64,000 nucleotides of DNA from positions 173,071,980-173,135,979 of the forward strand of contig NC_084798.1 of assembly GCF_963169125.1 (NCBI RefSeq). Direction: 5' to 3'. Source of the DNA: Humulus lupulus. Taxonomy: Eukaryota > Streptophyta > Magnoliopsida > Rosales > Cannabaceae. The notes beneath the pieces are model-generated. The model was given only the letters and a program-made list of their open reading frames with translations. It searched no databases and was not told where the DNA came from. Within the stretch, counting starts at the first letter, position 1, and the number at the start of each line of letters is the position of its first letter. Shown here one piece after another: positions 26,390-38,694 of the stretch. Both the position numbers and the translations under genes were made by a program.

Positions 26390-26452
26390 GTCTCAAAGGT
26401 ACTTGGTCAACGTCATGGCCACAACAGAGATATTGCTGAAGCACTTTGACAA

Positions 26453-27745
26453 GACTTGTGTCTCATCGACCTAGGCACTTCCTGCACAAGATTTAGATTG
26501 GGATTGGGATTGAGATTGGGATTGTGTTTGGACTTCTTGCTGCTAGGCATCCTGCAATTTAGAAACAAGATAATTAATACACAATATAATTAAATAATAA
26601 ACATATATACAAAACTTAGAAAATTACTTACATATGTGTCACTAGCATTCGTGTTCACCCATCCACGTGTCGGATGATTGTGCATGTCATGGAAAGTATC
26701 CATAATGTTGGGCATTTCCTTAGTCTGAAGATCATCTTTAGAAAACAAAATGTAACAAACTATCAGTTAAATATTGAAATTATTATTAAGATAACTGAAA
26801 AATATTTCAAAGTATCTATATATTTTATTTACCTTTTTTAATCGAACAGAAGCATAAGAGGTCGATCCATGGAGACTTGGACACTTTTGTTTTGCTCTAT
26901 TGGCAGCATTTTCCTTTGAGCGTGCCATGAACTGTGGAGTGGTGAAAATGTCAATCAACTTCTTCCAACTCTCATTGTCCATGTCCTCTGGTGGATTCTT
27001 TCTGGCTGTCTCGATATCATCATACCCTCCATGTTCATAAAATTATTTTTTCTTTCGACCTTTTCTATCCTTAGCGATCCTGAAACTCTCGCTCAATGCC
27101 AGTCTCTGTCTTCATTAATTTCTTCATCATCATCGTCATTGATGAAATCATCATCCACATCCAAAACAGATTGAGATGTTTCCCCAATTATGCTAGTGTG
27201 ACCAGATCGATCCAAAGGCATAACCTCCAACTCTCCTAATTCTACAGTGAGTACAAAATTTGAGTAAGTACTATCATGCACGACATCGACCTCGTTATCA
27301 TCATCGATACTTTGATGATCCCAGATTTTTCGATGATTGACTTCTTCTACTACCCTCCAATTTTTGTTTCTTGAAGGATCTTCAAAGTAGAAAACTTGTT
27401 TTGCTTGACTGGCGAGAATAAAATGCTCATTCTTGTTCCATTCAGAATTAATCATGATACTAGTGATGTTATTCTCAGTCACATTTCAACCCTTGCTTAC
27501 ATCGATGTTGAACCATTTGCATTGAAACAATACTACCAACTAACCATGGGAATAACATAACTCTACAATCTCCTCAAGTTGGCAATAGAAAGTGAAATTA
27601 TCGGTCCATGGCACCGAAACTCCATTATTTTGAGTGGTACGTCTTTCGTCACGACCATTTATATAAATGCTTGAAGACCATTCTAAAACTCATCAGAGTT
27701 ATGCCGTCTATTAGTTATCCAGCTCTTGTCAATTGTCATAACTGA
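26453..27745 (-). pseudogene. Inverted copy of the TNP2/TNPA remnants, right arm
   Basis: On the minus strand this repeats the left arm in mirror order. TNPA-like pieces (26453-27110, with ESWKKLIDIFTTPQFMARS) are followed outward by the acidic tail and DUF4216 segment (27090-27660) and the first TNP2 codons (MTIDKSWITNRRHNS near 27700-27740). The deletion junction matches the left arm. A stop replaces the codon before NGLQAF, and a second breaks the DUF4216 segment near 27485. It retains VVHDSTYSNFVLTVE, which the left arm lacks but the copy at 49590-49630 has. Confidence 0.72.
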
Positions 27746-27944
27746 TTCAAGTTGAAAATAAATTATCACAATGTGATAATCATAAAAAACTACCTTAATT
27801 TGCTAATAATTTTTTTTTATCACCAAAGTAATAATTTTTTTAAGTAAATTATGAAATCTTATGAATAAATTATTAAATTTTATGAATATATATTATCAAA
27901 TTTTATGAACATATATTATTGTTAGTAATGTATTATAAAGTTTC

Positions 27945-28262
27945 ATTATATAAATAAATATTTAATTATAATTATTATTATGTTCTTTAATAATTATCAA
28001 ATTCTTATTATAATTTTCACTTTTTATTTTTTTAAAAATAACAATAAGATTTTATTATTTTAAAATCATTATTTTAATTTTAACTTAATTTTAAGAGTAA
28101 AGTTAACTTAATTACCTATTTTATCTACATATATTATCAAATTTTATGAATATATTATAAAATTAATTAAATAAACAAATATTTAATTATAAATTTATTA
28201 ATTTACCATTAAAGATTATTATTTTAATTTATCATTATTTTATAAAAAAATATTAATAATAT
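27945..28262. repeat. 318-bp direct duplication, left copy
   Basis: This AT-rich piece of the palindrome right arm is repeated almost identically, in the same orientation, at 37152-37468. The two copies bracket the Copia element, where a 5-bp target duplication would be expected. Confidence 0.85.
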
Positions 28263-29368
28263 TTAAAATCTTTTTTTGGCTAAACTTTAATTTAGACAAA
28301 ATATTTTAATTGTTTAAAGAAAAATTAGTAGCATATCTCCATATTGATTTTCAGTTTTATTAGCAATATTTTCAGCTGATTTTGCAATGTGAAAATATCT
28401 TTAAGTGTGAATATATTTGTTGCCTTATTTATCTCAAATAATCAATTTTTGGTAAAAATATATTGTGCAAATATCTTAAGATTATTTTCAGGGATTATGT
28501 GGGATTATGTCTATTCTGGAATTAAGTTGATGTCGAAAATGAACATGGTCAAAAGAAATGACCATGTTCGTTTTGCCAAATGAGATTGATTCGTTGCTGA
28601 CTCATCAGTTTCCTTTTCTGTCGACACAGAATGCATCTGGCTGGCTGATTTCCTAAATCAAAGGAATTCGCAAATTGATTTCAAAGATACCATAAAATCA
28701 TGGTCTTGGACGATTTCCCTGCCTATAAATACCTTGCCAAGGCCTTTGGAATTTTCACCTCTTCCATTTTGAATATTTGTAAACATTACGTTATTTTGAA
28801 GAGTGTGTTTATTTGTAGAGATTAAGTTTGTTCACCTTAATCTTTGTGAGAGTGCTGAGTGTACTTGTGGATATCTATCTAGTCCATTATAAACAGATAG
28901 TGTCTATTGTGAACGTGTTCATAAGGATCTTCGGGAGAGGATTCTATCTAAGTCTCACTTCGGGAGGAAGTGTGCACTCGCTATTCTTTGAAGGGAGTTC
29001 AAGAGAATCAGCGTTTCATCAAACCAGATTCGTAGAGAAGAGTACAACAAGATTGCGGCAATAGTTTAAGAGGGAGTCTTACATTGTTTAAGTCAATGCT
29101 TTTGTACACTTTGTTTCTTTACTAATTGGTTTATTCTCTGGGCGTGGCCCCAAGGAGTAGGTTATCCGAAAGGGTTTCTGAACCTTGTAAAAATTCATTG
29201 TGTTCTTTAATTTTTGCACTGTCTATTTATTGTGTTCAGTTCTGTCGTGACAAGTTCGGATTCTGTTCCGACAGATCTGCTATCTGTATAAACAATTAAT
29301 TACCATTCCGCATTTTAGTTAATTCATGGTTTAATTAATTTGGTAATTACTAAAAATGGAATTTTAAT
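28263..29368 (+). repeat. 5' LTR region of the Copia element
   Basis: It contains a TATA box, CCTATAAATACC (28722-28733), and ends before the PBS. U5-like sequence has the inverted TGTCGTGAC...GTTCCGACA near 29243-29273. No TG start matching a second LTR exists in the window, so the left limit is set only by where CACTA sequence stops. Confidence 0.6.
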
Positions 29369-29380
29369 TGGTATCAGAGC
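29369..29380 (+). other. Primer binding site (initiator Met tRNA)
   Basis: TGGTATCAGAGC is the standard plant PBS complementary to the 3' end of initiator methionine tRNA. It lies 56 bp before the first gag ATG. Confidence 0.9.
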
Positions 29381-29436
29381 GGGTCACAACTCTTAGTGCG
29401 ATCTTGTATTTTTCCGTTTGTTTTGTGCCTTGTGAA

Positions 29437-32400
29437 ATGTCTTTCTTTGCAGAAGGTGGATCCATAACTCGTCCTCCTTTGTTGAATGATTCCAACTATC
29501 CTTATTGGAAGGTTAGGATGAGAGCCTTTATTAAATCTCAAGAAGAAAAGGCGTGGAGATCAATCTTAACCGGTTGGACACCTCCGTCTGAATCCGATGA
29601 TGTCACAAAGGTAAAATCTGAAATTAACTGGACTGATGCTGAAGATAAATTATTCAGTTATAACAACAAAGCCTTGCATGCTCTCTTTAATGGCGTTGGT
29701 GAAGGTTACATAAAATTAATATCTTCGTGTGAATCTGCTAAAGAAGCTTGGGAAATCCTTCAAACTCAATTTGAAGGAATTGCTGATGTAAAACGTTCTA
29801 GGCTTATTATGTTAACTACTAGATTTGAAAATCTTAGAATGACAGAGACTGAGTCTCTCACAGAATTCTATGAAAGACTATCTGATATAGCTAATGAATA
29901 TTTTGCATTGGGAGAAAAATTGGAAAATAATGTGTTAGTTCGAAAAATTGTTAGAGTGCTTCCTGACAGGTTTCAAACAAAGCTCACAGCAATTGAAGAA
30001 GCCAAAGATCTCGACACAATGAAAGTAGAGGAATTGATGGGTTCATTGCGAACGTTTGAACTCAATCAACGAATTCTCCAAAAGGAAAATCCAAGTGCTC
30101 CCAAAGAAAAATCAGTTGCTCTCAAATCATCAAAAATAAAAGATTCTGAAGAAAATGATGGTGAAGATGAAATGGTCTTGTTGACCAAAAATTTTCAAAA
30201 ACACATGAAAAAGATTGGTAACAAAAAATCCTCGTTCAAATCTTCCAAAGGTAATCAATTTTCTAGACCTTTTGACAATAACAATAAAAGAGGCGTGCAA
30301 TGCAGGGAATGTGAAGGATTTGGTCACATTCAATCTGAATGTGCCAGCACACTGAAGAAAAATAAAAAGGTAATGGCAGCTACTTGGAGTGATCAGGACT
30401 CTGAAAGTAGTGATGAGGAAGATAACTTGAATCTTGCCTTAACCTTTGTTGTTTCTGGATTAACATTGAATTTGCAGGATAATAAAAGGGTTGCTTGTCT
30501 GAACAACGCTATACAGGAAGATAATTCTGATTGTGAATCCAGTGAGTTTGATCTAGACAAGGATTCCCTGAAAGAATCATACAAAGATATGTATGATCAA
30601 TGGTTAAGGGTTTGTTATCATAATCACTTAATGGCAAGCAATAATAAATTCTTACAGGAAAAGAATGATGATCTTGTAAACACTGTGAAGAATCTTGAAG
30701 AAAAAATTATTGCAAAAGATTGTGAAATTAAGAGATTAGCAAATGAAATTAATCACATGATTAAAGGTGTTAAAATGCTTAATCCAAATTCCAGGATTTT
30801 GGATGATGTTATTGATGTAGGTCAAAAAGTTGGTAATTTTTCTGGATTAGGATCTAATGGTTTTAAATCAAAAGGAAAAACCATTTTTGTGAAATCTGGA
30901 ATATATTCTGTTGCATCCGCTAACGTTTGTGTAGGTACATCTCAAACAGTTGATTCGACAAAAAGCACATCTGTTAAACATACCAATTTTCTCAAAAGAA
31001 CCAACACAGATTGGTTCATTCCAATATGTCATTTTTGTGGAGTGAAAGGGCACATCCGGCCCAGATGTTTTACTATGATGAATTTTTTCAAAAACAATTA
31101 TTTAAATCATTATAGTAAAACAAAACATGTTGTTAGAAAACCTTCAAAATGTGTTTGGGTTGAAAAAGCAAGAAAAACTTGTCTTGCTGCTTTTACTTGT
31201 CATAAATCTCGTGCCTCTAATTCTTGGTATTTTGATAGTGGATGCTCTAGACATATGACATGTGATGAAAATATACTCACCAATTTCAAATCTATGAAAT
31301 GTGGTGGAGTAACCTTTGGTGATGGTATGTCAGGTAATATTATTGGAAAAGGCACTCTAAGTCTTGATGGTTTACCAAAATTGAGAAATGTTTTACTTGT
31401 TGAAGGACTTAAGGCTAATTTAATTAGTATAAGTCAAATTTGTGATCAAGGCTTCACAATAAATTTTTCTCGTGATGATTGCAATGTTGTTGATCAAAAT
31501 GGCGTGAGTATATTGAAAGGATATAGATCCATTGATAATTGCTATACTCTTTCGCCAACTCTCACATGTCACTTGGCTATAAGTAATACCACTGATTTAT
31601 GGCATGAGAAACTGGGTCATATAAATTTCAAAAGTTTAAAAAAGATTGCAAGTGCAGGATTAGTTCGTGGGTTACCCAAGTTGGGTAGAGAATCTGCAGG
31701 TAAATGTGAACCATGTCAGTTAGGGAAACAATTAAAAAACTCCCACACAACTGTCACGGGAATCAATACTTCAAAAGTTCTTGAACTTTTGCACATGGAT
31801 CTCATGGGTCCCATTCAAGTTGAAAGTATTAATGGAAAAAGGTATATCTTTGTGTGTGTTGATGATTTTTCTCGTTTTACTTGGGTTGACTTCTTAAGGG
31901 AAAAATCAGACACGTTTGATGCCTTCAAAAATCTGTGCATTAAATTGAGAGTTGAAAAAGATTGCAATATAGGCAAGATTGTGAGAATTAGAAGTGATCA
32001 TGGTAAAGAATTTGAGAATACTGTTTATGATGATTTCTGTAAATCTCTAGGGATCTCTCATGAGTTCTCAGCTCCCAAGACTCCTGAACAAAATGGGGTT
32101 GTTGGGAGAAAAAATAGAACCTTGCAGGAGATGGCCAGAGTAATGCTAAACAGTAAAAAACTCTCCAAACGATTGTGGGCAGAAGCAATATTCACTGCTT
32201 GCTACACAATCAATCGAGTTTTTCTTAGGCTAGGTACTTTCAAAACTCCCTACGAAATTTGGAAAGGTAAAAAGCCCAATGTAAGTTATTTTCATGTTTT
32301 GGGATGCATATGCTATATTCTTAGAGATCGTGAGAATATTGGAAAATTTGATTCAAAAAGTGATATAGGAATGTTTCTTGGATATTCTATGAATAGTAGA

Positions 32401-32469
32401 GCTTATTGTGTTTTTAACATGAGAACTCAAACTGTAATGGAATCATCCAATGTGTTGTTGATGATTTAA
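29437..32469 (+). pseudogene. Copia gag, protease and integrase (broken)
   Basis: The ATG at 29437 opens a 1,010-codon frame. It carries a gag domain (YPYWKVRMRAF, EAWEILQTQFEG), a first CCHC knuckle CRECEGFGHIQSEC, an acidic coiled stretch, a second knuckle CHFCGVKGHIRPRC, and the protease motif WYFDSGCSRHM. The GAG-preintegrase motif LWHEKLGHINFKSL and the integrase core (MDLMGP, RSDHGKEF) follow. The third catalytic position lies 35 residues after the second Asp. It reads NGVVGRKN with Gly at 32104-32106 instead of the usual Glu. The frame ends at 32469 by a frameshift near 32450-32460. Confidence 0.88.
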
Positions 32470-34321
32470 AAGATTTTTCTGAATATTCCAATGAAGAAGA
32501 AATTGATAGGTTTATTGCAGAAACCTCTCAGACAGAATCTCCTGCAGTGAAAATAGATGATGTTGTGCCCTCTCATACCGAATCTGTTACAACAGAAGCT
32601 GAATCTGTTCCAACATCATCCGATCGATCAACAAAGGAAGGGCTAGAAATCATCACAGATTCAATACAGAGAGAACCTTCTGCCAGAATAAAAAAGAATC
32701 ATCCTTCAGATCTCATTCTTGGTGATATTGAAGAAAGCATGGTAACAAGAAAAAAGTATGTGAATTTGGTTCAATTCGTTTGCTTTACATCCAGCTTTGA
32801 ACCAAAAAATGTGAAAGAAGCCTTGAATGATGAGTCATGGATAAAAGCAATGCAAGAAGAATTGGAACAATTCACAAGAAATGAGATATGGACTCTTGTT
32901 CCTAGGCCAAATCATACAAATGTTATTGGTACCAAATGGATTTTCAAAAATAAAACCGATAAATTTGGTACAATAATAAGAAATAAAGCTAGGCTAGTTG
33001 CGCAGGGGTATACTCAAATTGAAGGAGTTGATTTTGATGAAACTTTTGCCCCTGTCGCAAGACTTGAGCCAATAAGATTGCTATTGGATGTTGCTTGTGT
33101 TGTTGGATTCAAACTTTTTCAAATGGATGTTAAATCTGCATTTTTAAATGGAAATTTGAATGAGGAAGCATTTGTTGAACAACCAAAAGGATTTGAAGAT
33201 CCACATAATCCTAATCATGTTTTTCAACTTAAAAAGACTCTCTATGGTCTGAAACAGGCTCCTAGAGCTTGGTATGAAAGATTGACTCAATTCCTTGTTT
33301 CAAATGGGTATAAAAGAGGAGGAGTAGATAAAACTCTTTCATAAAAAATGTTGATTCTGATATTGTTATTGCTCAAATCTATGTTGATGATATTGTTTTT
33401 GGCTCTACTTCTAACACTTTAGTGCAGGAATTTGTCAAACAAATGACGAATGAGTTTGAAATGAGCATGGTAGGTGAGTTAACCTATTTTCTAGGTCTGC
33501 AAGTCAAACAATCAGAAGATGGAACCTTCATTTCTCAAAGTAAGTATGCAAAAAATCTGGTCAAGAAATTTGGGATGGAGTCTGCCAAACACGCCAAAAC
33601 ACCAATGGGAACCACAGTCAAACTAACCAAGGATGAAAATGGAGTTAAAGTAGATCCAACATTGTACAGAAGCATGATTGGAAGTCTTCTGTATTTCACA
33701 GCCAGTCGTCCTGATATAAGCTACAGTGTGGGGGTATGTGCTCGATATCAAGGCGATCCTATGGAATCACATGTGACAGCTGTAAAGCGAATCATTCGTT
33801 ATGTAAATGGTACTCAGGAATATGGAATTTGGTACTCAAAGGAAACAAACTCTAACCTTGTTAATTTTAGTGATGCTGATTGGGCAAGCAATGTAGATGA
33901 TCGAAAAAGTACAAGTGGTGGATGTTTTAATCTGGGAAACAATCTGGTTTCTTGGGATAGCAAGAAACAAAATTCAATCTCTCTGTCTACTGTTGAGGCC
34001 GAGTACATAGCTGCAGGAAGCTGTTGTACACAATTATTGTGGATGAAACAAATGATGACAGATTATGGGTTTGATCTTAAAACTTTGACTATTTTTTGTG
34101 ATAACACTAGTGCTATTAATATCTCAAAAAATCCTGTTCAACACTCTTGCACTAAACACATTGACATTCGTCATCATTTTATTAGGGAACTCGTTGAAAA
34201 TAAAACTTTGATCTTAGAATATATTGAGACTGACAAACAGATTGCAGATATTTTTACAAAAGCCCTTGATACAGTCAGGTTTGATTCCCTCAGGAAATCC
34301 TTGGGGGTTTGTCCCAATTAA
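32470..34321 (+). pseudogene. Copia reverse transcriptase and RNase H (frameshifted)
   Basis: Two open segments, 32547-33344 and 33422-34321, lie in different frames and are separated by a frameshift near 33340. Motifs seen are WIFKNKTDKFG, RLVAQGYTQIEGVDF, FQMDVKSAFLNG, LKQAPRAWYERL and YVDD (near 33380), then LTYFLGLQVKQ. RNase H follows with SDADWASNVDDRKSTSG, STVEAEYIA and DNTSAI. The RT catalytic Asp residues are present, so inactivation is by the frame breaks. Confidence 0.88.
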
Positions 34322-34734
34322 TTTGGTTTGTGCTGTACCTTATCCATGTGCTTGAAAAAGTTGTGTGATGTCTCCTTGTCCTTGCTCACCGAAAAAGTCC
34401 CAATCATTATGTCAAAATATATTTTTACTTCAGGTTAGAAATTATAGTTAATATATTTCATGCTATTTTTCTTTAAAATAAAATTAAAAAAAAAACAAAT
34501 AGTCCTTCCAATTAATATTCCTTCAATTCAATCTGTGTTTTTGTGTGTGAGCATTTGATCCTTGAAAAGTATTTCAAGCTCCATCTTAGAATAGAGCTAC
34601 CTACACTGTTGTGTAAATTGCTTAACCTTGAGTAAGTTGGAACTCTGTAACTAACAATTATGTAGAAGATACTCTACCACTGTTAAAAACAGCCTTCAGT
34701 GTAGTGTGAAAGCATCTAATTTGGGTACTCATTG

Positions 34735-34807
34735 AGAAAAAGGCTAAAAATTGCCACATAGGGCAATGTCCCTGAAAAAGGCTAAAAATTGCCATACAGG
34801 GCAATGA
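34735..34807 (+). repeat. Two tandem hairpin repeats between pol and env-like ORF
   Basis: Two 36-38 bp units beginning GAAAAAGGCTAAAAATTGCC are adjacent. Each contains ATTGCC...GGCAAT, which can pair as a small stem-loop. They sit in the 1.2-kb non-coding spacer. Function is unknown to me. Confidence 0.7.
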
Positions 34808-35489
34808 TCTCTGCTTTCACAATCACACACAAATGCTTAAGAAATACTGTTGGACAATATTTGTAAGTCTCATACAGACTGATTGATTTGAGTGAAATAT
34901 TTTTTGTGCTTGGAGTAAATGTTTTGTGATATTTTATTTTGAAAAATAAAAGCATGATTTATATTAAATATATTTTCTAAACCTTATAGTAAAGATGTGT
35001 TTTGATATAATGATTATTTCTTTCTCCACATGCAAGGGCACGGAGACAATGAGCACTAATAAAAAATGGGATATTTTTTTTTGGTACATTCAGTTATATT
35101 ACTTTATATAATATAAAAAAAAAATACTAATATATATATTTCTTTTGAGGGAAATAGAATCTGAGTGTGTCAAAAAGGGTATGTTGTATCTTGATTGTTT
35201 TTGTCCTTATCTCATATTTTATCAAGATCAAAAGTTTCCATTTTTGGCTTGTTTCCCAATTTTGTGTCGTGCACTATTGTTGGCAGTTATTATTGAGATA
35301 TTTGGTTGGTACTTTACAAAAGTGTTTATCCCTTTTAATATTCAAATAAAGGAATTAAGGATCAAATCCATACCTTTCCCTTTCTTTATTTATTCGGATA
35401 TCCTTGGGCCCAATACTTCAATCGTCTCTATCCTTCACTTTTTTCTGGTTTCTTATTTTTCCTTGACAGTTTTTCATCCGCGTGCAACC

Positions 35490-37118
35490 ATGGTGAGAAC
35501 CAGAGGAAGTGGCTCTCGGTCTGTCAAGGCAGTGTCTGGTTCAATGACTGATTCTCCATCCATCACCAAGAAGAAGGCTCAGAAGAGTACCTTGTCTCAT
35601 CCCATCCACATTGACGGTTCCATCACCACGAGCAAAGCCGTGGTCATTCCGGACCTTGAAGCCCCCAAAGTTTCGTCTGAACCTCCATCATTGGCGGCTC
35701 TGCTCACCTCTGTCCCTGGGTCTTCCAAAAGGGGACGAGCTTCTCCATCAGAGGATGTCTCTGATCATGACCGTGATCGTGACAAACCCCATTCTGATTC
35801 CTCAGAGTCCCCTGATGTGCTTGCACCCAAGAAGAAAAGCAAAGGTTGGTTCTAGGTCTCTTCTTCTCGAAAATCTCCTCGTTCCAAAGGGCCTAATCCT
35901 TCTGATTCCACGCCAAAGGCTTCGTCTCTTGTGGGTTCCACTCCACGTTCCAAGTTTTGGTTGAAGGTAAAGAAAATTCCTCCACCTTGTTCTTCTTCTG
36001 AAACTGACCTTTCTTCAGATTGTGTTCCCTCTAATGAAGATCCCCTTGATGACGACCCCTCTCTTGAAGAAAATGTTGGCTCTGAAGAAGAATCTGACCC
36101 ATCAGAGGACCCTCCTGTTTCACCAAAGGGCAAGAAATCTGTGAAAATTCCTGAGATTCGCACCACTTCTCCTTTGGGTCCCAAAGTCTCTCCAGGTTCT
36201 TCCTTTAAGGCTCACTCCTTGAATTTTTGTTTCAATGACAATGATAAAAATATGAAGCATTATGTGCATCGTGATTTTATCTGTGAGAAAATTTTTTCAT
36301 TTTCTGCCCATCGAGTGTTTGGGGTCATTAAAAATATTGAGGATCGGGGGTGGTTAGGTTCTTTAACCGGGTTGGATGGTTTTGTTCCTAGAGTTGTTCA
36401 AGAATTCTATGCCAATCTCAATGATGATCTGTTTGATAGGAAGTCTTTTATGTTTGGACAAGTTTATGTCCGAGGGAATTGGTATTTGTTTAGCACTGCT
36501 GAAATTGCCAAAGTTCTCAATTTGCCACCTTCTGTTGACAATGTTGCTATGGATTTCAACAAAGATAAGGTGCTTTCAGAGTTGGTAGGACAGAATATGG
36601 TTTGGGAACCTCACTCGGTTCTCAAAGTAACCGACCTTACTCATTACTATGTTGTGCTTCACAAATTTGCCACCAACAACTGGATTCCCACTACTCATAC
36701 CTCCACCATTACTTTTGACACGACCTTCTTTTTGTACAAAGTCAGAACTGGTCTCCAAGTTGATCTTGCCTCTCTCATTTTTGACCAGATCACTGCCTTA
36801 GGAAATGCCAAAAAGAAAGGCCAATATTTGGTGTTTCCACATTTGATCTACAAGTTGCTTGATTCCCAAAAGTCTCTTCGATTGGAATATGAAATCTTGA
36901 CTCCTCCCACTACTGGTGCAGACTACAAACTCAAGAAGGAACCATCATCCGTTAAGGCAACTAAAGGAATTGCTCTCAAGGCTGGCGATGCTGATTCTGT
37001 TGCTACTGAACTCGCTGCTGTCAAGGCCACTCTGGAATCTGTTCAAACAAAAGTGTTCAGTCTCAAGAGTTGTCTCTCAACCATGATGTCTCACTTTGCA
37101 GCGGGTCCTTCCAACTGA
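35490..37118 (+). pseudogene. Sirevirus env-like / plant transposon protein ORF
   Basis: The ATG at 35490 (MVRTRGSGSRSVK) starts a Ser/Pro/acidic low-complexity N-terminal region. One in-frame TAG at 35853-35855 interrupts it, and the same frame continues to 37118. The conserved part (YVHRDFICEKIFSFS, RGWLGSLTGLD, VRGNWYLFSTAEIAKVLNL) is the plant-transposon-protein domain commonly found in Sirevirus third ORFs. A short helical, coiled-coil-like stretch (ATELAAVKATLESVQ) precedes the C-terminus. No clear transmembrane segment is seen downstream of this ATG. The role in Sireviruses is unproven. Confidence 0.75.
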
Positions 37119-37151
37119 GTCCATTTGGTTTTATTTTATTTTGCTCTTTTT

Positions 37152-37468
37152 TCATTATATAAATAAATATTTAATTATAATTATTATTATGTTATTTAAT
37201 AATTATCAAATTCTTATTATAATTTTCACTTTTTATTTTTTAAAAAATAACAATAAGATTTTATTATTTTAAAATCATTATTTTAATTTTAACTTAATTT
37301 TAAGAGTAAAGTTAACTTAATTACCTATTTTATCTACATATATTATCAAATTTTATGAATATATTATAAAATTAATTAAATAAACAAATATTTAATTATA
37401 AATTTATTAATTTACCATTAAAGATTATTATTTTAATTTATCATTATTTTATAAAAAATATTAATAAA
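37152..37468. repeat. 318-bp direct duplication, right copy
   Basis: Nearly identical to 27945-28262 and in the same orientation. After 37468 the palindrome right arm continues normally (TTTTATACTTGTAAAATTATT). The left copy instead runs into the Copia element. Confidence 0.85.
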
Positions 37469-38008
37469 GTTTTATACTTGTAAAATTATTATTTTAATTT
37501 ACACTTTATAATTATTTTAATTGCCTTAAAATTTATTAATTAAAAAATTTTAATAACACTAATTTAAAACTATTTTGTAATGTTTAGTTTTTCTAAATCT
37601 ACAAAAATTTCGGCAGCATAACAATTGTAATCTAACCTATTCCGAAATTTAAAATCTGCATAAAAACTAAAAAGCCAGTCCCAGAGCATACATAAAATTG
37701 AATAAAATCATTTAAATTCCCATATCAACAACAAAAAACATATTATAAAACAATAATACAAAATCTTAACATGGATTTATCTAACCTAACATACAATTAA
37801 AAAATATTATATCATCTAACCTAACATTTTTTTGATAACATACATTCATCATTTTCTTAAAACATAAATAAATAAATATATAATTCATCTTAAAAAAAAC
37901 ACAAATATAATCAAATTAACAAACAAATATACTTTTAACAATCCTTTAAGTATTTAAATCGAAATCTAAAAAAAAATTAACACTATCTAAAATAACTAAT
38001 CACACACC
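37469..38008. other. CACTA right arm leader, inner segment
   Basis: Inverted counterpart of about 24200-24830, for example TTTCGGCAGCATAAC against GTTATGCTGCCGAAA. No coding content. Confidence 0.75.
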
Positions 38009-38395
38009 CACTACAAAAAACGTTACTTTTGCTGGCGCGGCGCAATTTTGCGCCAGCAAAAGCCATCTAGTCTTTACCGACTCTCTTTTGCGTCAGCAAA
38101 AAGTGACGACGTACATCCGTCGATAATAGGGCTTTTGTCGACGCAAAATGCACTACGCCGGCAATTGTATCTTTTGGCGATGAAAAAATGCGCCGGTAAA
38201 AATAAGGATGCACTGGCGAAAAAATTTGTCACAGGATTGTGGAAAACACTTTTAGCGACACAAAATTGTGCCGGCAAAGATGTTTCTTTTAGTGGCGCAA
38301 TATTGCACCGACAAAAGATGTTGCTTTTAGTGGCGCGTTTTTGCGCCGGGAAATGTGGATATTTGTAGTGGCGCATTTTTGCGCCGGTAAAGGTT
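38009..38395. repeat. CACTA subterminal repeats, 3' end of second-family element
   Basis: At least eight units with GGCGC(A)ATTTTGCGCC(G/A)GC(A)AAA, in direct and inverted orientation, follow the terminus. Confidence 0.8.
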
Positions 38396-38694
38396 GAAAC
38401 TTTTACCAATGTAATTTTTATTTTTGAAATAAATTTTTTTGATAATATTTCTAATTTTATTTTCAATATATTAATATTACTTAATAAATTTTGATTTTAA
38501 TAAATTAATATTTATTTAATTTTTTAGTAATATTATTTAATTAGAAATAAATTAAAAATTAAAATTTTATAAATAAATATGAAAAATTTATAACTAATAA
38601 TGTTTATTGTCTCCACCAAACATGAAAATATAAAAGTAGTTTAGTAAATTAAATCTCTAATCAATTAAACTTTAAATAAATAAATAAAAAAGTT

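Larger units (their letters stand above)
28263..37151 (+). mobile_element. Sirevirus-type Ty1/Copia element lacking a 3' LTR
   Basis: Order: LTR-like region, PBS, gag, protease, integrase, RT, RNase H, non-coding spacer, env-like ORF. This layout with a third ORF after pol is typical of plant Sireviruses. The 5' LTR start is unclear and no second LTR follows the env-like ORF. Host CACTA sequence resumes within about 35 bp of the env-like stop. The pol frame has two frameshifts and a replaced integrase residue, so it is inactive. Confidence 0.85.

Noticed and set aside
35145..35489. N-terminal extension of the env-like ORF with hydrophobic stretches
   Set aside because: It precedes the likely ATG at 35490, has leader-like composition and no conserved motif, so it was not counted as a transmembrane region.
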